Counted from the stretch's first letter, positions 1 to 8,092 are shown. The stretch: DNA of 41,820 nucleotides from GCA-002722245 sp964230605 (GCA_964230605.1 CAXRIN010000115.1:1-41820); one strand, 5' to 3'. The notes: generated by a model from the sequence alone, not told the origin. Numbers and translations are program-made.

Positions 1-149
1 GAGCTAATTCCGATAGGCTGATTCGCTCTTTGAGCGCCTCCAATACAACCTTCGTCTTGAACTTTGAGGTGAATTTTCTTCTTGTAATATACAGCAAATT
101 TATTGATTAATATTGCTGCCCTAATTTTTGGGGAATCTACAGATTTCAT
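1..149 (-). CDS. Possible 5' part of a protein gene running off the left edge
   Basis: On the minus strand an ATG at 149 opens a frame with no stop for 49 codons up to the window edge. The peptide begins MKSVDSPKIRAAI and continues with several lysines and a Gly-Gly-Ala motif; I do not recognise it. It would be transcribed away from the lipoprotein gene at 408, leaving a shared upstream region of about 260 bases in which I see no clear promoter. A 49-codon open frame in AT-rich DNA can occur by chance, so this is a weak call. The neighbouring sequence to the left would decide it. Confidence 0.3.
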   Translation of the reverse strand, partial: MKSVDSPKIRAAILINKFAVYYKKKIHLKVQDEGCIGGAQRANQPIGIS

Positions 150-407
150 TACACCATGAAAAATCAAAATCAAGAAAACTAAAAAAGTGTATTTACTGCA
201 GTTTAAACTCAATGCTCTATAGTCCATTAATCTTTAGTTTTCATTGATGCTTCAAAACTGACACCTGTTTTTAACCAACTGTAAAACAGTAAATTAATCA
301 AGGAGATTTATTTCTAAAATCTCAAATTGAAATAAAATTCTCAAAAAGAGAATAAAACAGGAGTTTATTTCAATTAAATGGAAAGATGAAAAGCTTATTT
401 TAGAAAG

Positions 408-1541
408 ATGAATAAAATAATTACGGCAATCGCGGGGTTACTTCTTTTAATATCTTCTTGCTCGGAAAACAAAATCCCTAAAAATGATGAAACGCTATCT
501 CCAAATTTTGCCGATAGGTTAAAAAAATCACAAGATAATTTTACAGAAACAATTAACGATAGTATAAAACTTATCGTATTAGTTGAAGAAGATTCTTCAA
601 CGGATCGACTTTTATCATTCTGGTCAATTTCCCCAAACGACACCAATTTTCTTTTCCAAAAAAACATTCATGATTACCAAATAGTCACCACCCAAAAAAG
701 TCCAAAGCGAACTATTTTATTAGGCGGGAATAAGGAAGTTATTATTAATCATTCGGATTTCAGCATTCATGAATTAAATTTTAAAGAATATAGCGGAGAA
801 AAATATCTAGAAAAAATAGAGGCAGAAATTTGGCCAGTTGCCAAACTAACCATCTACACTGATAGTCTTATAGAAAACTTTCGAATCTCAAACAACACAG
901 GTCCTAATGATTTCCCCTGCGGTTCAAATCCAGTTGAAGACATAGTTCCTGAAGGGTTCAAACTAATAAATTCTTTCGAAGTTGATTTAGATAATGATTC
1001 AAGTAATGAAGTATTAATTCATTGTTTAAGTAACAAAAGAGTTGAATGTGAATTAATTGAAGATTCGAGTTGTTTTATGGATGTATTATTACTTGTTAAA
1101 ACCGAGCCAGAATGGCACATTGTAAAACAATTTAATGTTCCCAAACCAGCTAGCGATGCAGATCATGAAATAAATCTTGTTGTCGACTCCAATAAATCGA
1201 TTGTCCTAAAATTTAATTACGCTCCTGTTAACCCTTCCAATGTTACAACTAGTCAGTTTTACTCATTCGCTAAAAATGAATTTTTACTTGATAGTATTTC
1301 CCATAGTGTTGGGACTAAAATGGGAACCGAACTTCTTCATTGGTGCTACAATTTTAATTTCCATAATAACTTACTTAAATTCCATTCTAGCAAACTAGAT
1401 TATGATCACGAATTAGAGGAAGAAATAAATACTAGTATTGACACCATCATTTTGTTTCATACTGACAGCTTGATAAAAATTTCTCAACCCATTTCAATAG
1501 AGAATTTGATTCCAGAAGGTATTGAAGAACCTTATTTTTAA
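408..1541 (+). CDS. Exported lipoprotein of unknown function
   Basis: A 377-residue protein with a lipoprotein signal: a hydrophobic stretch followed by the lipobox LISSC (Cys about residue 18), so it is probably anchored in the membrane facing the periplasm or the cell surface. A segment near residue 190 (VDLDNDSSNEVLI) resembles the Asp-rich calcium loop of FG-GAP/VCBS repeats. The next gene, 26 bases downstream on the same strand, also has an export signal and a similar loop, so the two are probably co-transcribed. No enzyme motif was seen and the function is unknown. The 400 bases upstream hold no convincing promoter. Confidence 0.8.
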   Translation: MNKIITAIAGLLLLISSCSENKIPKNDETLSPNFADRLKKSQDNFTETINDSIKLIVLVEEDSSTDRLLSFWSISPNDTNFLFQKNIHDYQIVTTQKSPKRTILLGGNKEVIINHSDFSIHELNFKEYSGEKYLEKIEAEIWPVAKLTIYTDSLIENFRISNNTGPNDFPCGSNPVEDIVPEGFKLINSFEVDLDNDSSNEVLIHCLSNKRVECELIEDSSCFMDVLLLVKTEPEWHIVKQFNVPKPASDADHEINLVVDSNKSIVLKFNYAPVNPSNVTTSQFYSFAKNEFLLDSISHSVGTKMGTELLHWCYNFNFHNNLLKFHSSKLDYDHELEEEINTSIDTIILFHTDSLIKISQPISIENLIPEGIEEPYF

Positions 1542-1567
1542 AGAATACTCCAAGCATATTTTATATT

Positions 1568-3379
1568 ATGATTAGATTTTCCATTATCGTCCTTTTGAGT
1601 TTAATTATCACATCACACACAGTGGGGCAATCAGAAGTTTCAAACACTTCCAATTTTTTATCAGCATTGCTAAAAACAGCTGGATATTCCCATACAGAAG
1701 ATGAATTGTCCAGCGCTAAATTTTACCATGCAGAATTTTTAGAATCGGATTATCCTTATCATAATATTTCAAAATTTCAGTTTACTAATTCCGAAAAAGG
1801 AAACCTAGTTAGAGTTCCTAAATTCATTGATGAAGAAAACGTTTTATGCAAGGAGTATTTGGTCCCAAAAAATGGAGACTATATTAAGCTTCTAAAAGAA
1901 TTTTATTTAACCAAAGCAGAATTTGAAAATCATAAATCGGATATCCAAAACTGCAAGTTATTTTTCATCCAGGACACTAGATTATATAAAGTTGGCTTCC
2001 TAAAAAATGGGATAAAAGATAGCACTTGGATTACAAATTACGAAGACTATCCACTTCCTTCTTTTGAGTTCTTCAAAAACGGAAAAAGTTTAAAAGGCTA
2101 CAAAAAAATTAGCCTAACAGATGATAAAGACAACTTATGGGCCGATGGAGAACTATTCACAAAACCTTCAATTCGTGAGGGTATAAACAAAAGAAAGATC
2201 GGAGAAATTACCTTCCACCAAATTGATGCAAAGGTTTCGAAAACCATTTTTTATCCTGGAGGTTTACAATATAGAAATGAAGATGATTCTTTAATTATAA
2301 TCCATCAGTTTAATAAAAATAATGGACCATGTTATTTGCATTGGCATACCGAATTAAGTAAAGTGATAACTAATATCGATTCTGTCTTGTATACAGTAAA
2401 AGACTTTAAAAAATTTGAAAATAAGGACATTGGAGTATCCTTTTTCTTACCTGAAAAATGGGAGTTTAAAAGTGAAAATTCGGGGAGTGGCTTTGAAGGA
2501 CATTTCATAAGTACTGACAGTGCAGAAATGGAGATATTCAACGATTGTCATGACAGCTTAATATTCAGGATTAGTTCGTACAACCTTGATCTTGACAGCA
2601 GTTTAAAAGAGTCTATTGTCGCTTATGAACGAAATGGGAAATACTACACAGATTTAGGCACTGCCGGATCTGAAAAAGAAATAGAGATAAAAGCCTTAGG
2701 TGATTATCATTATGCCAAGCACATCAACAATTGCAGGATTTTTTGTAAAGAAGATGGCGTTAAACCAATTGTGGAATGCGAAACCGTTTTCATTTCCAAT
2801 GGAACTAAAACCATTGAGTTTCATACCTCCAGTCCTTTTGAACAATCCGTGCTTCAAACCATTTTAAAATCAATGAAATTTAATAATGAATCCTTTAAGC
2901 ATAAAGCAATAGTAGATTATACAAAAAATATAAAAAGACACATTGGCTCAAATAAAAGAGAGCAACTATATCTCATTCAAGAAGACTTCAATTTAGATGG
3001 AAAGAAAGACATTTTGATCAGTGGTTATTATAAAGGTGCATGGGGAAATGCTGGAGGAGAGTGGACAGCTTACTTTCAAACCGATACTGGTTTTAGAAAA
3101 TGCTCTAACATCACTTTCATGAATCATGAAGCAGCAAAATTTAATTCAATCAGTGGTTACATTGCGTCGTACTCCAGAGTAAATGCCATAGAAGGCAACT
3201 ACGTTGAAAAGAAATTAAGTATTGATTGCATTGATCAAATCAAAAATCAAAAGACCTTATCAGGAAATGAAGGGGGTGATATTCAAAACCAACTTCAAAT
3301 ATTATGGAGCGATAAAAAGAATTTTAAAGTTCAAACAGGAACTATAGATTCCAATTTGAATATCATTTGGGACAAATAA
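1568..3379 (+). CDS. Secreted protein with an FG-GAP-like calcium loop
   Basis: A 603-residue protein. It starts with a cleavable signal peptide (hydrophobic residues 4-18, likely cut after VGQ near residue 21). The middle has short beta-rich stretches and a few FKNGK motifs reminiscent of MORN-like hairpins. Near residue 475 is EDFNLDGKKDILISG, which fits the DxDxDGxxD calcium loop of FG-GAP/VCBS beta-propeller repeats. It follows the lipoprotein gene by 26 bases and ends at a hairpin terminator (3382-3403). Probably a periplasmic or surface protein; substrate and role are unknown. Confidence 0.8.
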   Translation: MIRFSIIVLLSLIITSHTVGQSEVSNTSNFLSALLKTAGYSHTEDELSSAKFYHAEFLESDYPYHNISKFQFTNSEKGNLVRVPKFIDEENVLCKEYLVPKNGDYIKLLKEFYLTKAEFENHKSDIQNCKLFFIQDTRLYKVGFLKNGIKDSTWITNYEDYPLPSFEFFKNGKSLKGYKKISLTDDKDNLWADGELFTKPSIREGINKRKIGEITFHQIDAKVSKTIFYPGGLQYRNEDDSLIIIHQFNKNNGPCYLHWHTELSKVITNIDSVLYTVKDFKKFENKDIGVSFFLPEKWEFKSENSGSGFEGHFISTDSAEMEIFNDCHDSLIFRISSYNLDLDSSLKESIVAYERNGKYYTDLGTAGSEKEIEIKALGDYHYAKHINNCRIFCKEDGVKPIVECETVFISNGTKTIEFHTSSPFEQSVLQTILKSMKFNNESFKHKAIVDYTKNIKRHIGSNKREQLYLIQEDFNLDGKKDILISGYYKGAWGNAGGEWTAYFQTDTGFRKCSNITFMNHEAAKFNSISGYIASYSRVNAIEGNYVEKKLSIDCIDQIKNQKTLSGNEGGDIQNQLQILWSDKKNFKVQTGTIDSNLNIIWDK

Positions 3380-3381
3380 AA

Positions 3382-3403
3382 AACCCCAGCAAATGCTGAG
3401 GTT
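3382..3403. terminator. Hairpin terminator, repeat copy 1
   Basis: Stem AACCCCAGC / GCTGAGGTT with loop AAAT and one C-A mismatch. The A-run before the stem is a T-run on the minus strand, so it fits best as a terminator of minus-strand transcription, as expected if it descends from a tRNA gene reading leftward. It also lies immediately after the gene ending at 3379 and may stop that transcript too. Confidence 0.6.
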
Positions 3404-3412
3404 TCTGTCATC

Positions 3413-3460
3413 TGTGGACCCACCTGGAATTAGCTCGAACCATTTAACGGACGACTTGAT
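3413..3460 (-). repeat. tRNA-3'-end-like repeat, copy 1
   Basis: Begins TGTGGACCCACCTGG, then AATTA, then GCTCGAACCATTTA. Read on the minus strand this resembles the T-arm and acceptor end of a tRNA (compare the faithful copy at 7880-7925), but with 5 extra bases inside the T-arm, so it cannot be a functional tRNA. The CCCACCTGG to CATTTA part is identical in the copy at 36888. It marks the left border of the first Fic cassette. Confidence 0.6.
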
Positions 3461-3531
3461 GAAAATTACTTCAAATGAAATTTAAAAAATGGAGTTCTTT
3501 TGTATATTTGATAGTATCAAATGACACTATA

Positions 3532-4485
3532 GTGAATCCTCCTTACAAATTAACGACTGAAATATTAAACCTCATTATTGAAATAACTGAAAAAGTAGGA
3601 CAGATTAACGCGCAACACATTACTAAATCCTCGCCTGAATTAAGAAAGCAAAACCGAATTAAAACTATACATGCTTCATTAAAAATTGAAGGAAACACAT
3701 TAAGCGAAGATCAAATAACTGCAATAATTGAAAATAAAAGGGTTTTAGGACCAAAAAATGATATCCTTGAAGTTAACAATGCAATTCAAGTCTATGATTT
3801 GCTTGACACTTTAACTTACAAAAGCGAAAAGGACTTTTTAATAGCACACCGAAAACTTACCTCTGACCTGATAAATGATTCTGGAAAATATAGAAAAAGT
3901 GGAGTTGGTATCGTAAAAGGAAACAAAGTTGCACATTTGGCTCCTCCAGCTGAATTAGTTCCTAAACTAATGAAAGACCTATTTAAATATTTAAAAAATA
4001 ATAAAGATCATGACCTTATAAAATCTTTAGTTTTTCATTATGAACTAGAGTTTATTCATCCATTTTCTGATGGCAACGGAAGAATGGGTAGACTTTGGAA
4101 TACACTTATATTAATGAATTCATTTCCTATTTTTCAGTACATACCTTTTGAATCAATTATTGCCAAATATCAAGAAGGATATTACAATGCTTTAGCAAAA
4201 TCAGACAAGAAAGGGGAGTCAACAGAGTTTATCCTTTTCATGTTAAATGTATTAAACGAAGCCCTGGATCCTTATATAAACCAAAAAGAAGTTACATTGA
4301 CAGCGGAAGACCGTATAAATATCTTCCTCGAAGATGTGGAAGGAGAATTTACGAGATCAGATTATTTAAAGTATTTCAAAACAATATCAGGCCCAACAGC
4401 AAGTAGAGATTTAGCAAATGCAGTTAAACTTAGCTTAATTAAAAAACAAGGGGATAAAAGAAATACGAAGTATAAAAAACAATAA
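3532..4485 (+). CDS. Fic-domain protein (predicted AMP- or nucleotide-transferase)
   Basis: The Fic motif HPFSDGNGRMGR (about residues 176-187 from this start) matches the catalytic HxFx(D/E)GNGRxxR, which moves a nucleotide, usually AMP from ATP, onto target proteins. SLKIEGN near residue 49 fits the N-terminal inhibitory helix (S/T)xxxE(G/N), so the enzyme is probably self-inhibited (class II). The C-terminal 60 residues look like a small helical DNA-binding domain. An in-frame ATG lies upstream at 3475, but I chose GTG at 3532. It gives the usual family start (xNPPYK), and a perfect minus-7 box TATATTTG (3503-3510) lies between the two candidates. The gene stands alone between repeat copies 1 and 2. 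Its target is unknown. Confidence 0.85.
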   Translation: MNPPYKLTTEILNLIIEITEKVGQINAQHITKSSPELRKQNRIKTIHASLKIEGNTLSEDQITAIIENKRVLGPKNDILEVNNAIQVYDLLDTLTYKSEKDFLIAHRKLTSDLINDSGKYRKSGVGIVKGNKVAHLAPPAELVPKLMKDLFKYLKNNKDHDLIKSLVFHYELEFIHPFSDGNGRMGRLWNTLILMNSFPIFQYIPFESIIAKYQEGYYNALAKSDKKGESTEFILFMLNVLNEALDPYINQKEVTLTAEDRINIFLEDVEGEFTRSDYLKYFKTISGPTASRDLANAVKLSLIKKQGDKRNTKYKKQ

Positions 4486-4508
4486 AACCTCAGCAAATGC
4501 TGAGGTTT
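4485..4508. terminator. Hairpin terminator, repeat copy 2
   Basis: Perfect 10-bp stem AAACCTCAGC / GCTGAGGTTT with an AAAT loop, between the two converging Fic genes. T-rich sequence follows the stem on the plus strand and A-rich sequence precedes it, so it can serve both genes. The stem is the same sequence as in the copy at 7846. Confidence 0.75.
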
Positions 4509-4516
4509 CTTTTATC

Positions 4517-4562
4517 TGTGGGCCAAAGGATTAAAAACTCGAACTTTTTAGAGGAGGATATT
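4517..4562 (-). repeat. tRNA-3'-end-like repeat, copy 2
   Basis: TGTGGGCC, 15 bases to CTCGAAC as in copies 1, 3 and 5, then TTTTTAGAGGAGGATAT. The T-arm bases are more altered than in copy 1, but the spacing and the GAGGAGGAT tail are kept. It separates the two Fic cassettes. Confidence 0.55.
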
Positions 4563-4568
4563 AATCTT

Positions 4569-5633
4569 TTATTGGATTAGAACTTGAACTAAATTTTTAT
4601 TGATATAGTAATTTGATTTACCTACTCTCTGCTTAATTAAAACTCCATCCTCAGCTAATTTATTTAAATATCCAGAGGCTGTTACTCTACTAATTTTTAA
4701 TTCAGAAACTAAGTATTCAATTTTTGTGTAAGGTGTTTTGAATAAATGGTTCAACAAATCCTGACTGTAAAATTTGTAATTGTCTCTTAATTCATTTTTC
4801 ATTGTTCCCATTTGAGTTTTTATCTCACGAATAAGGTTAGAAGTTTCTTTTGCAATTTCTTCAACTCCTGTAATCATAAAGATTAACCAATCTTCCCAAC
4901 TTTCTTCATCTCTAACCTTTTGAAGGTGACTGTAATATTCGCTCTTATTCTTTATAATATAACGACTTAGGTATAAAATAGGAATCTCTAGCAATTCATT
5001 AAGTACGAGGTAAAGTATGTTAATTATCCTTCCTGTTCTTCCATTTCCATCATAAAACGGATGTATACTTTCAAATTGAAAATGAATGATTGCCATTTTT
5101 GTAATGGTATCATAATCTGTCAATGAATCGTCATTAATGAACTGTTCCAAATTATCCATTAATTCTTTTATCTCTTTAGCATCTTGAGGCGGAGTATAAA
5201 TAACCTCTCCAGTTTTTTGATTTTTCAAATTAGTTCCTGGAACCTTTCTGAATCCGGCATTGTTTTGCTCAAGAACCTCTTGGATTTCAATAATATTATT
5301 AGAAGTTAAAACACCTTTTGTTTTAACTAATTCAAACCCTTTTTTTAAAGCAGCAATATAGTTTTGAACTTCTTTCGCCGCTGGTGAAATCATTTTCTCT
5401 AATTGCAAATTGGATCTATACAGTTCATCATGAGTTGTCACAATGTTTTCAACCTCCGAACTATCTTTTGCCTCCTGAATAATTAAAGAATTAATTAAAA
5501 TATCCTGTCGAGGAATTGTTTGAGCTACTCCTTTTAATTCAGCAAGAGCCCTATGTGCAATAGTTAATTTTTTTAAAACGGGTTTAGTTTCAACATCAAA
5601 ATCGAAAGGCAGTTTATCTAATTTCCAACTCAT
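4569..5633 (-). CDS. Fic-domain protein with C-terminal winged helix
   Basis: A 354-residue protein. SSEVEN at about 58-63 fits the inhibitory motif. The Fic core is at about 90-250 with catalytic HPFYDGNGRTGR (191-202). A winged-helix DNA-binding domain lies at about 295-350 (SELKISRVTASGYLNKL). This layout, Fic N-terminal domain, Fic core, winged helix, is common in bacteria. The predicted activity is transfer of AMP or another nucleotide to protein hydroxyls, and the target is unknown. It converges on the other Fic gene. Its upstream region holds four CTTTACAT motifs, which suggests autoregulation through its own DNA-binding domain (inference). The two Fic proteins share little outside the core, so they look like separate acquisitions, not a duplication. 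Confidence 0.88.
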   Translation of the reverse strand: MSWKLDKLPFDFDVETKPVLKKLTIAHRALAELKGVAQTIPRQDILINSLIIQEAKDSSEVENIVTTHDELYRSNLQLEKMISPAAKEVQNYIAALKKGFELVKTKGVLTSNNIIEIQEVLEQNNAGFRKVPGTNLKNQKTGEVIYTPPQDAKEIKELMDNLEQFINDDSLTDYDTITKMAIIHFQFESIHPFYDGNGRTGRIINILYLVLNELLEIPILYLSRYIIKNKSEYYSHLQKVRDEESWEDWLIFMITGVEEIAKETSNLIREIKTQMGTMKNELRDNYKFYSQDLLNHLFKTPYTKIEYLVSELKISRVTASGYLNKLAEDGVLIKQRVGKSNYYINKNLVQVLIQ

Positions 5634-5652
5634 GATAAGTAATCTTATTCTT

Positions 5653-5742
5653 CTTTACATGTAGTAGCTAACGTATAAAGAATTTTCATTTTTCTTTACA
5701 TAAGAACGAATATATGTAAAGTTTTTTAGATTTTCTTTACAT
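5653..5742. promoter_or_regulatory. Cluster of four CTTTACAT motifs upstream of the second Fic gene
   Basis: CTTTACAT at 5653-5660, 5694-5701 and 5735-5742, with an inverted copy ATGTAAAG at 5714-5721. The second and inverted copies form a 9-bp inverted repeat (CTTTACATA / TATGTAAAG) with 8-9 bases between. Placed 20-110 bases before the start of the minus-strand Fic gene, they are candidate operators. The rest of the 485-base gap to the next gene holds only the repeat-3 hairpin and a promoter. Confidence 0.5.
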
Positions 5743-5894
5743 TGAGTAGAGCTTATGTACCAAAAAGTTAGGTTGTGGTACATGTTATGCAAACATGGGA
5801 CTTACTGGTAAATATTAGACCCAATTGGATATCGAACCTATTAAGTGCTGAAAAACAAGTAGTTAGTGAATTTTAAATAAACGACAAAACAAAA

Positions 5895-5917
5895 AAGTCG
5901 CTGAAAATCAGCGACTT
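5895..5917. terminator. Hairpin terminator, repeat copy 3
   Basis: Stem AAGTCGCTG / CAGCGACTT, loop AAAAT. Six A bases precede the stem on the plus strand, giving a T-run for minus-strand transcription. The stem sequence differs from the other copies, but its place just before the tRNA-like piece is the same. Confidence 0.65.
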
Positions 5918-5926
5918 AAAATGATG

Positions 5927-5971
5927 TGTGGGCCAAAGGTGTGAAAACTCGAACTTTTTGGAAGAAGATTT
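5927..5971 (-). repeat. tRNA-3'-end-like repeat, copy 3
   Basis: TGTGGGCC, then 15 bases to CTCGAAC, then TTTTTGGAAGAAGATTT. This is closest to copy 2. It lies between the second Fic gene and the lipoprotein gene at 6119. Confidence 0.5.
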
Positions 5972-6062
5972 AAAACTTCTACTAAATAATTATACAAACA
6001 GAAAAACCTACCTTAGTCAAATAATTTAAAAATGATTCACCCCGGGATTACTTCTCTAAAAA

Positions 6063-6092
6063 TTGCATTTTGATGCCAATAACATAATTTTG
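6063..6092 (+). promoter_or_regulatory. Bacteroidota-type promoter for the lipoprotein gene
   Basis: TTG at 6063-6065, 19 bases, then TAATTTTG at 6085-6092, matching the TTG...TAnnTTTG pattern of Bacteroidota primary-sigma promoters. The predicted transcript would start near 6099, about 20 bases before the ATG at 6119. Confidence 0.6.
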
Positions 6093-6118
6093 CAAAACAG
6101 ATAACATTTAAATTTTTA

Positions 6119-7747
6119 ATGAAAGTCATTCATTTTTTTTCGGCATTTGCTTTAGTCACATTTTTAACTCTAGGTATATCTGGTTGTAGTTCTAACTTTA
6201 AAGAAAACAGAGCCCCTTTTAAAGAATCTCCAATTGATAAAGCTTACAGCACTATTCGTCCGCAGATTCAATCTTACACAATTACTGGTGACTCCACTTG
6301 TAGAATAATTGCTAATGAGGGAACAGAGGTGTTAATACCCAAAAACACTTTTGTAAATCAAAATGGAGAAGTGGTATTAGGAAATATCCAAATTAAAGTG
6401 CTTGAAGCTTTTACATTAAAGGACTTTATATCTTCTGGTTTAGTTACTTTATCTGGAGATGATTTACTCCGATCAAAAGGAATGATATTTATTGATGCTA
6501 AATCTGAAGATGAATCCTTAGAAATAAAACCAGGAAATGAACTTATTATTTCAATGCCTACAATTGGAAGCAATAAAAACTACCAAATGTTCAATGGAGA
6601 TGGCCAAAATTGGAAGGTAGATAGCTCAATGATTAAAAAGGAAGAATATTTAATTCCTCTTCCTCTTGATTTGCTTTACCCTGAAGGATATGATCACTTG
6701 ATATATTGCACTCAAACCAGTGGGTACAACATCATAGACTCTATTTATAGAATGGACAGCGCTAAAATTCCTTTAATTGAATCAGAGTTTGAAAACACAT
6801 ACGTTGCTACAAAAGCTTTTAGAAGCAGGTTTTGGCCCATAAGAAGAATGACAACCATGATGAGTCTCTTTGTCGATAGAGATTACTACTTTGATAAGCA
6901 TGGAAGTGGGTGCACAGGGAGAAAAACTAATTATGAATTATGGAATCTCTATTTCCAATCTGCAAAAAACAAATCACTTTGGGAAACGGACTCTATTGCA
7001 GAGCAGATTTTCAGAAGTTATTTTGAAAAAAACAAAGAGGAACTTGCCAAGTTCTGTAACGAGGTTAACGAGCACAAATGGGCCAATAGAGCCTATAAAC
7101 CCTCCCGATACCATTTTGACTTTAGAGACGAAACAATGGAAGAATGGTACATTTCAGCATTAGAAACCATGCCGAGTAAAACTCAGCTAAAAGTGAGAAA
7201 ATACGAAAACATGGGAATTAATCTTAACTCAAGCACTGCCCATGACGAGCTAAAATCAAGGGGGTTAAATGAACAAGAAATTTTAAGTCTGCTTACCTTC
7301 CATTTTAAAAGAGAAACGATCATTAAATCATTAAAGAGACAGCAGCAACTGCAAAAGATATACAGCACAACAATTTTTTCCACCACAAGTTTAGGCTGGC
7401 TAAATCTTGATAAATTCTATTTAAAGTCAGATTTAGAAACTACCAAAATCACTTTGCGAAACAGCTCAGTTAACAATTTGAATTTCATTGACTTTTCTTT
7501 AGTTCTTCCCGATTTTAATGTAAAGCTTTCTAGCTCTTCTAACGAAGACGGCTCCTATTCTTTTCGCAAAGGAAAACTCCCACACGGAAAGGAAGCAATT
7601 ATAATAGGAGTATCAGAACTCGAGGGATCAATCTATTTTGCCTCCAAAAAAATCATAATCAAAGACAGTTTAAACATCAACTTTGACATGCAAAAAATTC
7701 CAGATGGAACTTTAGGTGATTCCCTGGAAATTTCATTGAAATTGTAA
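6119..7747 (+). CDS. Large exported lipoprotein, ZU5-like N-terminal region
   Basis: A 542-residue protein with a lipoprotein signal ending in GISGC (Cys about residue 23). Residues about 60-150 contain EVLIPKNTF, VVLGNIQIKVLEAF and a Gly/Asp-rich continuation, a beta pattern like ZU5-type domains in Bacteroidota surface proteins. The middle is helical, and the last 120 residues are again beta-rich and carboxypeptidase-regulatory-like in appearance (by eye). It is probably a cell-surface or periplasmic structural protein, not an enzyme. It is the only gene between repeat copies 3 and 4 and has its own promoter at 6063-6092. Confidence 0.8.
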   Translation: MKVIHFFSAFALVTFLTLGISGCSSNFKENRAPFKESPIDKAYSTIRPQIQSYTITGDSTCRIIANEGTEVLIPKNTFVNQNGEVVLGNIQIKVLEAFTLKDFISSGLVTLSGDDLLRSKGMIFIDAKSEDESLEIKPGNELIISMPTIGSNKNYQMFNGDGQNWKVDSSMIKKEEYLIPLPLDLLYPEGYDHLIYCTQTSGYNIIDSIYRMDSAKIPLIESEFENTYVATKAFRSRFWPIRRMTTMMSLFVDRDYYFDKHGSGCTGRKTNYELWNLYFQSAKNKSLWETDSIAEQIFRSYFEKNKEELAKFCNEVNEHKWANRAYKPSRYHFDFRDETMEEWYISALETMPSKTQLKVRKYENMGINLNSSTAHDELKSRGLNEQEILSLLTFHFKRETIIKSLKRQQQLQKIYSTTIFSTTSLGWLNLDKFYLKSDLETTKITLRNSSVNNLNFIDFSLVLPDFNVKLSSSSNEDGSYSFRKGKLPHGKEAIIIGVSELEGSIYFASKKIIIKDSLNINFDMQKIPDGTLGDSLEISLKL

Positions 7748-7845
7748 TCCTCCAATATCTATTTTACAAATAGAAAAAAATTTAATCACACTTATCTGGC
7801 TAGTTTGAAAAAAGCTAATCCAAAAACCAAATTTAAGTAATAAAA

Positions 7846-7869
7846 AAACCTCAGCGTTTGCTGAGGTTT
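7846..7869. terminator. Terminator of the truncated tRNA (repeat copy 4)
   Basis: Perfect stem AAACCTCAGC / GCTGAGGTTT with loop GTTT. On the minus strand it is followed by seven T bases and lies about 10 bases past the tRNA 3' end, so it is most simply the tRNA gene's own intrinsic terminator, carried along with each repeat. It may also end the plus-strand lipoprotein transcript. Confidence 0.75.
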
Positions 7870-7879
7870 CTTTCATCTG

Positions 7880-7925
7880 TGGGCCCACCTGGGCTCGAAC
7901 CAGGGACCCCTTGATTATGAGTCAA
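7880..7925 (-). tRNA. 3' half of a tRNA with anticodon CAT (Met or Ile2), attachment-site remnant
   Basis: Read on the minus strand: anticodon stem-loop TTGACTCATAATCAA (anticodon CAT), variable bases, a perfect T-arm (CCTGG TTCGAGC CCAGG), and the acceptor strand TGGGCCC with A as discriminator. The D-arm and 5' acceptor strand are absent, because homology to a tRNA stops at the 5' side of the anticodon stem. It is therefore not a working tRNA but a duplicated 3' half left by site-specific integration. The TTGA/TCAA arms around a 7-base loop fit a tyrosine-recombinase core, with the anticodon loop as the exchange region. The complete tRNA is not in this window. Confidence 0.8.
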
Positions 7926-7977
7926 TTTTTTGGCGGTTTTTAACAGTTTTGCAAAATTTGCAAAAGTTTATAACTAA

Positions 7978-8007
7978 TTGTTTTACAATACCATAAAAGT
8001 ACATTTG
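7978..8007 (+). promoter_or_regulatory. Promoter of the integrase gene
   Basis: TTG at 7978-7980, 19 bases, TACATTTG at 8000-8007, a good match to the Bacteroidota promoter pattern. The predicted start is near 8013, so the 80-base leader contains the GTGCAAAT sites at 8039-8077. Integrase bound there could repress its own gene (inference). Confidence 0.5.
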
Positions 8008-8038
8008 GGTTTTTTAGAGTTTATTAAAATCGATAAGC

Positions 8039-8077
8039 ACCGTGCAAATATCGTGCAAATGGATATATTTGCACGGT
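8039..8077. promoter_or_regulatory. Left-end GTGCAAAT sites, candidate integrase arm-type sites
   Basis: ACCGTGCAAAT, ATCGTGCAAATGG, then an inverted ACCGTGCAAAT at 8067-8077: two direct copies and one inverted copy within 39 bases. The first 24 bases recur exactly at 36803-36826 near the other end. Repeated short motifs placed 100-150 bases inside the attachment core, at both ends, are what arm-type integrase sites look like. Confidence 0.6.
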
Positions 8078-8092
8078 ATTTAAAGCACTAAA

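Noticed and set aside
1..11. GAGCTAATTCC at the left edge, the reverse complement of part of repeat copies 1 and 5
   Set aside because: Only 11 bases match and the flanking bases do not continue the repeat; it may be chance or the tip of an inverted copy outside the window.
7880..7925. Functional tRNA gene
   Set aside because: D-arm and 5' acceptor strand are absent, so it is a 3' half only.
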